From DATCVR01 sp036566745 (lineage in GTDB: Bacteria; Actinomycetota; Actinomycetes; Jiangellales; Jiangellaceae): a DNA stretch of 12,831 nt. The notes under the pieces were generated by a model. The model ran no database searches and had not been told where the DNA came from. It saw nothing but the letters and a program-made list of their open reading frames with translations. Of the stretch, positions 5,911 through 12,136 are shown in pieces. Every line of letters starts with the position of its first letter. The stretch's first letter is position 1. The stretch is taken from NCBI GenBank assembly GCA_036566745.1, contig DATCVR010000021.1, positions 1-12,831 of the forward strand, read 5' to 3'. The position numbers and the translations under genes were made by a program.

Positions 5911-6129
5911 TCAGCCCGCTTCGATGCCCTGAACGTAGGCGTCGCGGAGGTAGTCGTGCACTGCTCGCTCCGGAATCCGGAACGAGCGGCCTACCTGCAC
6001 GGCGGGCAGCGTGCCGGCGTGGACGAGCCGGTACACCGTCATCTTGGACACCCGCATGACGGTCGCCACCTCGGCAACCGTCAGGAACCGCACGTCCCCC
6101 AATGGTGCGTTCGGACCGTTCGTCGTCAT
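5911..6129 (-). CDS. Small excisionase/MerR-type helix-turn-helix DNA-binding protein (Rv0500A-like)
   Basis: The 72-residue protein is almost entirely one winged HTH: FLTVAEVATVMRVSKMTVYR (about 15-34) followed by the wing LVHAGTLPAVQVGRSFRIP (35-53) and a final helix AVHDYLRDAYVQ. This is the MerR/excisionase HTH_17 fold; despite the excisionase label there is no integrase or att site nearby. The sequence VSKMTVYRLVH-G-LPAV-VGRSFR is near-identical to what I recall for Rv0500A, next to bS22 in mycobacteria. The ATG at 6129 follows GGAGGGG closely; an upstream ATG at 6249 in the same frame gives non-family sequence and lies beyond the proposed promoter. Its targets are unknown; bS22 or the epimerase operon are reasonable guesses. 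Confidence 0.9.
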   Translation of the reverse strand: MTTNGPNAPLGDVRFLTVAEVATVMRVSKMTVYRLVHAGTLPAVQVGRSFRIPERAVHDYLRDAYVQGIEAG

Positions 6130-6192
6130 TGCCCCTCCACGACGTGCCGGCGACGCCCTCTCTGACGATCGACTACGGCGACGTGAGCTTTG

Positions 6193-6221
6193 ATCGTAGT
6201 GGCGGATGTGACTGATGGGAA
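6193..6221 (-). promoter_or_regulatory. Candidate promoter of the HTH gene
   Basis: TTCCCA (6221-6216), a 17-base spacer and TACGAT (6198-6193) lie in a noticeably AT-richer patch. The start would fall near 6186, giving a 57-base leader with the GGAGGGG site. Confidence 0.45.
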
Positions 6222-6260
6222 AGGGGTTCCGCCAACCACATTCGATCAAGGCCCTCGATT

Positions 6261-6272
6261 CGTGTCGACACG
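6261..6272. repeat. Perfect 12-bp palindrome between acuC and the HTH gene
   Basis: CGTGTCGACACG is its own reverse complement. It lies 21 bases after the acuC stop and about 40 bases upstream of the HTH -35 box. With no loop it fits a dimeric protein binding site better than a terminator. Confidence 0.5.
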
Positions 6273-6292
6273 GGACATTTTGCCATCGTCGC

Positions 6293-7486
6293 TCAGGACG
6301 ACGCCACGTCGAGGCCGTGCAGCGGAAAGGCGACGGTCCGGGTGGCCTGGATCGCCCGGTCGAGCCAGTCGGCCGGGTCGTATCCGCTCGACCACGGCAC
6401 GAAGCCCACGTCGGCGCCGTCGGTCATCCGCACCGGCGCCGGGCGACCGTAGGCAGCCGTCACGTAAGCCCGCCACGCCGGGTCGACCGGAGTGTTCGGT
6501 GCGATCGGCTCGCCCGTGGCCACGGCCAGCAGGTGCGTCCACGACCGCGGCACGACGTCGACGACCGCGTATCCGCCTCCGCCGGTGGCCACCCAACGAC
6601 CGCCGCAGAGCTCGTGCGCGAGGTCGTGCAACGCCAGTTGCGCGGCTCGCTGGCCGTCGACGGTCAGCGCGAGGTGGGCCAGCGGGTCGTCCACATGGCT
6701 GTCGCAGCCGTGCTGGGTGACCAGGACCTCCGGCTTCCACGCCCGCAGGATCGGCGGGACGACGGCGTCGAAGGCCCGCAACCAGCCGGCGTCGTTGGTG
6801 CCCGGCGGCAGGGCGAGATTGACCGCGCTGCCGCCGGCGGCCGGCCCACCGGACTCCTCGGCGTAACCGGTGCCCGGAAAGAGCGTGCGTGGCGACTCGT
6901 GCAGGCTGATGGTCAGGACGCGGGGGTCGTCGTAGAAGATCTCCTGCACACCGTCGCCGTGGTGGACGTCGACGTCGACGTAGGCCACCCGCTGGGCTCC
7001 GGCGTCGAGCAGCGTGCGGATCGCGACGGCGACGTCGTTGTAGATGCAGAATCCCGAGGCGCGGTCCGGCATCGCGTGATGGAGCCCGCCGGTGATGTTG
7101 ACGCCGTGGGCCGCCCGGCCCTCCCACACCGCGCGAGCGGCGTCGACCGTCCCGCCGACGATGCGCGCGCTGGCCTCGTGCATGTCCGGAAAGCAGGGGT
7201 CGTCGTCGGTGCCGAGACCGTGCGCCGGATCGACGCGGGACGGGTCGTCGCCCGCCGCACGCACCGCCGCCACGAGCTCGGGCGTGTGGACGAGAGTGAG
7301 CTGGGAGTCGTCGGCGAGGGTTGGCGCGACCACCTCGACCCCCGGGCGGCTGAGCACTCCCATCGCCCGGGCCAGCCGGACGGTCAGGGCGAGCCGGACC
7401 GGGCTCATCGGATGGCCGGCGCCGAAGTCGTAGGCGGTGAGGGAGTCGTCCCACGCGACGTGGACCGTGTGCCGGGACTGCTCCAT
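6293..7486 (-). CDS. acuC: AcuC-type class I histone deacetylase-like protein
   Basis: AcuC proteins are Zn-dependent lysine deacetylases; in Bacillus subtilis AcuC reverses acetylation of acetyl-CoA synthetase. The 397 residues carry the whole arginase-deacetylase core: GGLHHAM with the His136-His137 pair, GFCIYNDVAVAI (145-156), YVDVDVHHGDGVQ with zinc ligands Asp173 and His175, the third ligand Asp262 in QHGCDSH, and Tyr306 in TGGGGY. All catalytic positions are present. A C-terminal extension (about 330-397) is typical of actinobacterial AcuC. The ATG at 7486 has AGGG nine bases upstream; that AGGG is part of TAGGGT (7500-7495), which could instead be a -10 for a nearly leaderless mRNA. 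It follows a GNAT acetyltransferase gene on the same strand, suggesting an acetylation/deacetylation pair. The target protein is not given by sequence. Confidence 0.92.
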   Translation of the reverse strand: MEQSRHTVHVAWDDSLTAYDFGAGHPMSPVRLALTVRLARAMGVLSRPGVEVVAPTLADDSQLTLVHTPELVAAVRAAGDDPSRVDPAHGLGTDDDPCFPDMHEASARIVGGTVDAARAVWEGRAAHGVNITGGLHHAMPDRASGFCIYNDVAVAIRTLLDAGAQRVAYVDVDVHHGDGVQEIFYDDPRVLTISLHESPRTLFPGTGYAEESGGPAAGGSAVNLALPPGTNDAGWLRAFDAVVPPILRAWKPEVLVTQHGCDSHVDDPLAHLALTVDGQRAAQLALHDLAHELCGGRWVATGGGGYAVVDVVPRSWTHLLAVATGEPIAPNTPVDPAWRAYVTAAYGRPAPVRMTDGADVGFVPWSSGYDPADWLDRAIQATRTVAFPLHGLDVASS

Positions 7487-7579
7487 GGATATCGACCCTA
7501 ACGCGGCGCCGCACGACGGCGACGGACGACGTCGGCGGCCCGACCGCGCGCCCCGCGGCGGACGACGGTGGCGACCCGA

Positions 7580-7594
7580 TCGCGGGCCCCGCGA
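7580..7594 (-). terminator. Short GC hairpin after the GNAT gene
   Basis: TCGCGGGCCCCGCGA folds into a six to seven pair stem with a three to one base loop, 20 bases past the GNAT stop. No T tract follows. The rest of the 7487-7613 gap is GC-rich with CG-repeat character and no other clear signal. Confidence 0.35.
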
Positions 7595-7613
7595 CGCCCG
7601 GACACGGCGGCGG

Positions 7614-8108
7614 TCACGAGACGAGCGAGCGCCGCATCGCGATCTCTTCGACCCCGGACTGGGACGGCAGGGGCTGACGGCGGCCGGTGTGGAGGAATCC
7701 GTGGCGGGCGTAGAGCGCCTCGGCCGGGGCGTTTCCTTCGGCCACCCACAGCCCGATCGCGGGAGCCGCCTGGCGCCGCGCCCAGGCCAGCACCGCCTCG
7801 ACGAGGGCGTCGCCCACCCCTCGGCCGCGGCCGGCCGGAGCCACCCACATGGAGATCAGCTCGGCCTCGGACGACGACGGGAAGAAGCCTCCGGCCGTAC
7901 CCACCGGCTCGTCGTCGAGCCGGGCGACCATCAACACGCCCGGAGCCTCGAGGCGGGCCCGCCATCGCGTCTCGTCGGCGTCGCGCCACTGCTCGTACGT
8001 CGACCCGAACGCCGCGGGTGCATCGAGCAGGGACGCCAGCCGGAGGTCGCGCCAGGTGCGCCAGTCGTCCGGCCCGATGGTCTCGACGCGGACGCCGGAC
8101 TCAGACAT
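7614..8108 (-). CDS. GNAT-family N-acetyltransferase
   Basis: GNAT enzymes move an acetyl group from acetyl-CoA to an amine on a small molecule or protein. In 164 residues the core is clear: an N-terminal helix region DWRTWRDLRLASL, motif A ISMWVAPAGRGRGVGDALV (85-103) with the pyrophosphate-binding R94-G-R-G-V-G99, and motif B NAPAEALYARHGF (126-138). The ATG at 8108 lies 14 bases after the proC stop, with GAGGACGG upstream, so it is the third gene of the PRODH-proC-GNAT unit and precedes acuC. The substrate cannot be read; the sequence looks like the general acetyltransferase subgroup. In Bacillus the acuA product is a GNAT that acetylates acetyl-CoA synthetase and is reversed by AcuC, so this protein could be the partner of the neighbouring AcuC, but that is inference. 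Confidence 0.88.
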   Translation of the reverse strand: MSESGVRVETIGPDDWRTWRDLRLASLLDAPAAFGSTYEQWRDADETRWRARLEAPGVLMVARLDDEPVGTAGGFFPSSSEAELISMWVAPAGRGRGVGDALVEAVLAWARRQAAPAIGLWVAEGNAPAEALYARHGFLHTGRRQPLPSQSGVEEIAMRRSLVS

Positions 8109-8122
8109 CGCCCACGCCGTCC

Positions 8123-8926
8123 TCAGGCATCGCCCGAGGACAGGGCACGGGAGCGGTCGCGAGCGGCCTCGATGGCGGCCAGGAAGTCGGCGCGCACCTT
8201 GCCGTCCTCGAGCAGCCGCAGCGCCGCGGCGGTGGTGCCGCCCGGCGACGTGACGCGCTCGCGTAGGACGGTGGGGTGCTCGCCGGTCTCGCGCAGGAGT
8301 TTCGCCGATCCGACGAGCGTCTGGACGACGAGCTCGCTGGCGGTGGCTCGGGGCAGGCCCATGTGGACACCCGCCTCGATCATCGCCTCGACGACATAGA
8401 AGACGTACGCCGGACCGGAGCCGGAGATGGCCGTGACCGCGTCGAGCTGCTTCTCGGGGACGCGAATCACCTGGCCGGTGGAGCGCAGGAGGTCCTCGGC
8501 GACCCGCAGGTGGGCGTCGTCGCAGTGTGAGCCCGGGGAGAGCGCGGCCATGCCTTCGTCGACCAGCGCCGGGGTGTTGGGCATGACCCGCACCACCGCC
8601 ACGCCGTCGGGCAGCCTGGCCTCGACGAACCCCGTGGTGATCCCGGCCGCCAGCGACACGACCAGCTGGTCGGGGCGGACGAACGGCGCGACCTCTTCGA
8701 GCAGGGTGCCCATGTCCTGGGGCTTGACGACCAGGACGACGGTGTCGGCACGCTTGACGGCCTCGACATTGGAGACCACCTGCACGCCGTACCGCTCGGT
8801 CAGCTGGGCGGCCCGCTCGGCCCGGCGCTCGGTGACGAGGAGCTCGTCGACCCGGCGCCCGGCGCGGACCAGGCCGGAGAGCAGGGCCTCGCCCATGACT
8901 CCGGCTCCGAGCACGGCTACGGTCAT
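8123..8926 (-). CDS. proC: Pyrroline-5-carboxylate reductase
   Basis: ProC reduces pyrroline-5-carboxylate to L-proline with NAD(P)H, the last step of proline synthesis, in the cytoplasm. The 267-residue protein has the N-terminal dinucleotide motif VAVLGAGVMGEAL (3-15), the strand VVLVVKPQ (63-70), VVRVMPNTPALV (111-122), and the C-terminal substrate signature TAISGSGPAYVF (165-176) with TSPGGTT (226-232). The length is normal. The ATG at 8926-8924 overlaps the proline dehydrogenase stop as ATGA; longer in-frame starts lie inside that gene and encode no ProC sequence. Being coupled to the proline-degrading enzyme is unusual, as the two reactions oppose each other. The M. tuberculosis counterpart in the same neighbourhood is Rv0500. 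Confidence 0.96.
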   Translation of the reverse strand: MTVAVLGAGVMGEALLSGLVRAGRRVDELLVTERRAERAAQLTERYGVQVVSNVEAVKRADTVVLVVKPQDMGTLLEEVAPFVRPDQLVVSLAAGITTGFVEARLPDGVAVVRVMPNTPALVDEGMAALSPGSHCDDAHLRVAEDLLRSTGQVIRVPEKQLDAVTAISGSGPAYVFYVVEAMIEAGVHMGLPRATASELVVQTLVGSAKLLRETGEHPTVLRERVTSPGGTTAAALRLLEDGKVRADFLAAIEAARDRSRALSSGDA

Positions 8927-9864
8927 TTCTTGCTCGCCACCTGTCGCAGGAAGAATCCGACGTTGGCCGGCCGCTCGGCCAGCCGGCGGACGAGGTAGCC
9001 GTACCACTCCTCGCCGTAGGGCACGTAGACCCGCACCCGCTCGCCGGCCTGCACGAGCCGGCGCTGTTCGTCGGGGCGCACGCCGTAGAGCATCTGATAC
9101 TCGTAGCTGCCCTGCTCGCGGCGGTACCGCGCGGCCAGCGAGCCGGCGATCTCGACCAGGCGAGGGTCGTGGGTGGCCAGCATCGGATACCCGTCGCCGC
9201 CGAGCAGCACCTTCATGCAGCGCACATAGGAGCGGTCGACCTCGCGGTCGTCCTTGAAGGCCACCGCTGCCGGCTCGTCGTAGGCGCCCTTGCACAGCCG
9301 GACCCGGGAACCGGCGTACGCGAGATCGCGACAGTCAGCTTCGGTGCGGCGCAGGTAGGCCTGGAGGACCGCACCGGTGTCGGGGAAGTCGGTGCGCAAC
9401 TCGCGCAGGATGCCGAGCGTGGAGTCGGTGGTGGTGTGGTCCTCCATGTCGAGGGTGAGCGTGGTGCCGGCGCTGGTGGCCGCCTCGGCGATGCGGCGCG
9501 CGTGGTCGAGGGCGAGCTTCGCGCCGTCGTCGGGCAGCGCCTGGCCCACCACGGACAGCTTGACCGACACCTCGGCACCGCCGGCCAGGCCTTCGTCGGC
9601 CAGCGTGCCCAGCAACGACACGTACGCATCGGCCACGGCTGCGGCCTGCGCAGGATCGAGGGTGTCCTCGCCGAGGAAGTCGATGGTGACCGTCAAGCCG
9701 TCGGCCTCGAGCTCGCGGGTGACCCGGACCGCGTCGGCCTCGTCGGTGCCCGCGACGAAACGAGCCACGAGGTTGCGGGTCAGCGGGACGCGCTCGACCG
9801 CCCCACGCAGCCGGTCGCTGCGCGATGCCCCCAACAGCACCGATCGAACCACCGAGCCTGCCAA
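8923..9864 (-). CDS. Proline dehydrogenase (monofunctional, FAD-dependent)
   Basis: Proline dehydrogenase oxidises proline to pyrroline-5-carboxylate and passes electrons to FAD and the quinone pool. The 313 residues form a single PRODH beta/alpha barrel with VKLS (101-104), LDMEDH (138-143), LQAYLRRT (167-174), RLCKGAY (189-195), ATHD (230-233), EYQMLYGVR (255-263), and the C-terminal VRVYVPYGEEWYGYLVRRL (277-295) with the paired Arg293-Arg294 that hold the substrate carboxylate. There is no P5C dehydrogenase domain and no such gene in the window. The start is probably TTG at 9864, with GAGAGGG eight bases upstream; a GTG at 9852 is the alternative but is about 20 bases from that site. It overlaps proC by four bases, so the proteins are likely made together. 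Confidence 0.94.
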   Translation of the reverse strand: MAGSVVRSVLLGASRSDRLRGAVERVPLTRNLVARFVAGTDEADAVRVTRELEADGLTVTIDFLGEDTLDPAQAAAVADAYVSLLGTLADEGLAGGAEVSVKLSVVGQALPDDGAKLALDHARRIAEAATSAGTTLTLDMEDHTTTDSTLGILRELRTDFPDTGAVLQAYLRRTEADCRDLAYAGSRVRLCKGAYDEPAAVAFKDDREVDRSYVRCMKVLLGGDGYPMLATHDPRLVEIAGSLAARYRREQGSYEYQMLYGVRPDEQRRLVQAGERVRVYVPYGEEWYGYLVRRLAERPANVGFFLRQVASKK

Positions 9865-9882
9865 TGCAGCCGCCCTCTCCCG

Positions 9883-9913
9883 TGTCGTCGCACCGTGTTC
9901 ACGAACGACGACA
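9883..9913. promoter_or_regulatory. Inverted repeat at the proline dehydrogenase promoter
   Basis: TGTCGTCG (9883-9890) and CGACGACA (9906-9913) are perfect 8-base inverted arms 15 bases apart, enclosing a smaller GTTC-AC-GAAC (9897-9906). They overlap the expected start site (near 9906) below a TAACCT -10 candidate at 9918-9913. A repressor site for the proline genes is possible; no known consensus was recognised. Confidence 0.35.
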
Positions 9914-9927
9914 GGTTACGGCACCTG

Positions 9928-9945
9928 GCCCGGGTCACGCCGGGC
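9928..9945 (-). terminator. Hairpin after the ABC permease
   Basis: GCCCGG and CCGGGC form a six-pair stem with a six-base loop, 13 bases after the permease stop and upstream of the proline dehydrogenase promoter. There is no T tract, so it is a modest candidate. Confidence 0.4.
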
Positions 9946-9957
9946 TGTCCACAGGCA

Positions 9958-10686
9958 TCACGGCGTACGGCGGCGCAGCGTCGCCGCGCCGAGGGCGAGC
10001 AGGCCGATGGCGAACGCGGCGATGATCGCGACATAGCCCCATACCGCCGGATCGGTGTTCCGCTGTACCTCGTGCATGGCGTCGACGGCGTACGACAACG
10101 GCAGCACGTCGGAGATCGCCTCGAGCACGGGCGGCAGCTGGTCGCGGGCCACCAGCAACCCGCAGAGCAGGATCTGCGGGAGGACGAGCGCGGGCATGAA
10201 CTGCACGACCTGGAACTCCGTGGCGGCGAACGCGCTGACGAAGAGCCCCAGCGCGACGCCGAGCACCGCGTCGGACACAGCCACCAGGACGAGCACCCAC
10301 GTGGGGCCGGCGACGTCCAGGCCGAGCGCGCCCACGGACAGCCAGGCCACCAGCAGCGCCTGCACGACGGCCACCGCGCCGAAGGCCAGCGCGTAGCCCA
10401 GCAGGAAGTCGAGCTTGCCGGTGGGCATCGACAGCAGTCGCTCCAGTGTCCCGGACGTCCGCTCGCGCAGCGTCGCGATGGAGGTGACGAGGAACATCAC
10501 GGTGAACGGGAACAGGGCTAGCAGCGCCGGCCCGATCTGGTCGAAGATCAACCCGCCGTCGTAGATCCACCACAGCAGGGTCATCAAGACGCCAGGGACG
10601 ACGAGCATCAGCGCCAGGGTGCGCGGATCGTGCCGGAGCTGGGTGAGGACGCGTCGCGCGGTGGCCAGGGTGATTCGCCCGCTCAT
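9958..10686 (-). CDS. ABC-2 type exporter permease
   Basis: ABC-2 permeases form the membrane channel of exporters for drugs, lipids or polysaccharides. The 242-residue protein has six likely membrane segments (about 23-42, 52-72, 96-117, 129-151, 162-180, 216-236) and the family hallmark RERTSGTLERLLSMP (74-88) in the first cytoplasmic loop, plus LPLSYAVDA (195-203) before the last segment. The ATG at 10686 overlaps the ATPase stop as ATGA; an in-frame start at 10818 is inside the ATPase gene and gives basic, non-family sequence. With one ATPase and one permease gene the transporter is probably a homodimer of each half. Exported compound unknown; resemblance to DrrB-like and similar drug exporters plus the TetR gene suggests detoxification, by inference. 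Confidence 0.92.
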   Translation of the reverse strand: MSGRITLATARRVLTQLRHDPRTLALMLVVPGVLMTLLWWIYDGGLIFDQIGPALLALFPFTVMFLVTSIATLRERTSGTLERLLSMPTGKLDFLLGYALAFGAVAVVQALLVAWLSVGALGLDVAGPTWVLVLVAVSDAVLGVALGLFVSAFAATEFQVVQFMPALVLPQILLCGLLVARDQLPPVLEAISDVLPLSYAVDAMHEVQRNTDPAVWGYVAIIAAFAIGLLALGAATLRRRTP

Positions 10687-11477
10687 GATGCTTCCGCTTC
10701 GTCGATGAGATGGAGGAAGGCCTGTTCCGCGTCGGCCGCGCCGGTGCGCTCGAGCAGTGCGGGCAGGGTGTCGTCGGCGAGCAGCGATCCCTCGCGCAGC
10801 AACACCAGCCGCTGGCACCGCTCGGCCTCGTCCATGACGTGGCTGGAGACCAGGAGGGTGCCGCCGGCGTCGGCGAGCCGGTTGAACAGCGCCCAGAGAT
10901 CGCGCCGCAGCACCGGGTCGAGGCCCACCGTGGGCTCGTCGAGGACGAGCACCTCCGGGTTCCCCAGCAGTGCCGTGGCCAGCGAGGCGCGCGACATCTG
11001 CCCACCGGAGAGCCGCCCGACCAATTGGTCGGCGTGCGAGCTCAGGTCGACCTGCTCGATGGCGCGGTCGATGTCGGCCCGGTCGGCGTCCAGGACGTCG
11101 GCGAAGTAGCGCAGGTTCTGGCGGACGGTGAGATCCCCGTAGACGCTCGGCGCCTGGGTGACGTAGGCGACCCGGCTGCGCAGGGGTGGGGAGCCGGCCG
11201 GCAGGCCGAGCACCCGCACGTCGCCGGCGGTGACCTGCTGGACTCCGACGATCGCCCGCATCAACGTCGACTTGCCCGAACCCGACGGGCCCAGCAGGCC
11301 GGTCAGCGTGCCGCGCCGGACGTCCAGGTCGAAGTCGTCGAGCACGGTGCGCTGGCCGCGGACCACCCGGAGGCCCCGGATCCGGACGGCGAGGTCGGCA
11401 TCGACGCCGGCCCTGGCCCCGGCGGCGCTGCCCTCGTCGCGGTCGACCGAGGCCCGCTCCGAGCCGTAATTCATCAT
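10683..11477 (-). CDS. ABC transporter ATP-binding protein (exporter class)
   Basis: This subunit powers the adjoining permease. From the ATG at 11477 it has 264 residues: an acidic Ser/Ala/Gly-rich lead (1-28), Walker A GPSGSGKST (63-71), Q-loop Gln108, signature LSGGQ (156-160), Walker B VLVLDEPT (176-183) with catalytic Glu181, the D-loop GLDP and switch His213 in SSHVMDEAE. Everything needed for ATP hydrolysis is present. Two adjacent ATGs (11477, 11474) are possible starts; a frame start further out at 11516 would read through the -35 and -10 boxes of its own promoter and is rejected. The strong TTGACA promoter places transcription start on the ATG at 11477, so the mRNA looks leaderless. 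It is coupled by ATGA to the permease and follows the TetR gene. Confidence 0.93.
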   Translation of the reverse strand: MMNYGSERASVDRDEGSAAGARAGVDADLAVRIRGLRVVRGQRTVLDDFDLDVRRGTLTGLLGPSGSGKSTLMRAIVGVQQVTAGDVRVLGLPAGSPPLRSRVAYVTQAPSVYGDLTVRQNLRYFADVLDADRADIDRAIEQVDLSSHADQLVGRLSGGQMSRASLATALLGNPEVLVLDEPTVGLDPVLRRDLWALFNRLADAGGTLLVSSHVMDEAERCQRLVLLREGSLLADDTLPALLERTGAADAEQAFLHLIDEAEAS

Positions 11478-11483
11478 GCGTTG

Positions 11484-11512
11484 AATATCTCGCTGCGGCG
11501 GGGCCGTGTCAA
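11484..11512 (-). promoter_or_regulatory. Promoter of the ABC exporter operon, probably leaderless
   Basis: A perfect -35 TTGACA (11512-11507), an optimal 17-base spacer and GATATT (11489-11484) form the best promoter in the window. The start expected seven bases past the -10 is 11477, the A of the ATG. TATTCA (11487-11482) is an alternative -10 giving nearly the same start. No ribosome-binding site lies before the ATG. Confidence 0.7.
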
Positions 11513-11537
11513 CCACCGCGAGGGCGTGGATACGGCC
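11502..11537. promoter_or_regulatory. Candidate TetR operator at the ABC promoter
   Basis: GGCCGTGTC (11502-11510) and GATACGGCC (11529-11537) are inverted arms with eight of nine positions matching; inner CCAC (11513-11516) and GTGG (11526-11529) extend the symmetry with a three-base offset. The site covers the -35 box. It sits between the tetR stop and the exporter genes, where a local repressor would act. It could alternatively be a terminator hairpin of tetR. Confidence 0.45.
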
Positions 11538-11542
11538 CGGAT

Positions 11543-12136
11543 CTAGGGCTGGACGTAACGCTGGATGACGGGTGCCACGAGGGCGACGAGCTCGTCCTCG
11601 GAGACCGAGGCGATCGGCTCGACCTTGACGACGAACCGGAGCATCGCCACGCCCACCAGATGGGAGATCATCGCCTCGGCCCGCAGCTCCCGATCGGGCG
11701 CGCCCTCGAGCACGCCGGCGACTCGCGGCAGAAGCACCCGGGACACGAACTGACGCAACAGGGTTGCCGCGGCCTCGTGGGTCATCGCCGATCGGATCAG
11801 CGCGAGCAGCGGCGCCCGGCGCACCGGATCGGCCCAGATCTGGAGGAATACCCGGGCGACTCGCTCCCCCAGGTCCTCCGCGGGGCCCAGCGCCGTGGCC
11901 GCGATCGTGGTCGCGGGGTCGAACGGGATCTCCATCGCGGCCAGGAACAGCTGCTCCTTGGCGCCGAAGTAGTGGTGGACCAGAGCAGGGTCGACTCCGG
12001 CGCGCGCGCCGATGGCCCGCATCGTGGCGCCGTCGTACCCGCGCTCGCCGAACTCCACCCGGGCGGCCGTCAGGATCTCGCCCCGCGTGTCCGGGCCTCC
12101 GGGTCGGCGTCCGCTGCGCCGGCGCACGGCCCTCAC
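11543..12136 (-). CDS. TetR-family transcriptional regulator
   Basis: TetR proteins are dimeric repressors released by a small ligand. The 197-residue protein has a basic N-terminal arm (1-18), the HTH domain GEILTAARVEFGERGYDGAT-type helix one and MRAIGARAGVDPALVHHYFGAKEQLF (39-64) with the recognition helix near 49-56, and an all-helical ligand domain (about 70-197). The chosen start is GTG at 12136-12134, overlapping the upstream stop as GTGA, with GAGGAG four bases before it; an adjacent GTG at 12139 is possible but too close to that site. An in-frame start at 12313 lies within the preceding gene. It is directly followed by the ABC exporter, its likely target, with an inverted repeat over that promoter. 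The ligand is not readable. Confidence 0.92.
   Translation of the reverse strand: MRAVRRRSGRRPGGPDTRGEILTAARVEFGERGYDGATMRAIGARAGVDPALVHHYFGAKEQLFLAAMEIPFDPATTIAATALGPAEDLGERVARVFLQIWADPVRRAPLLALIRSAMTHEAAATLLRQFVSRVLLPRVAGVLEGAPDRELRAEAMISHLVGVAMLRFVVKVEPIASVSEDELVALVAPVIQRYVQP

Noticed and set aside
5911..6129. Phage excisionase or BldC assignment for the small HTH gene
   Set aside because: There is no integrase, att repeat or phage gene nearby, and the sequence fits the Rv0500A type next to bS22 better than BldC.
6215..7501. Long plus-strand open frame opposite acuC
   Set aside because: The minus-strand acuC has every catalytic residue; the plus frame has no domain or ribosome-binding site.
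9169..10521. Long plus-strand open frame opposite proline dehydrogenase and the ABC permease
   Set aside because: It crosses two real genes and a terminator-like hairpin, and its His/Arg/Gln-rich sequence matches no family.
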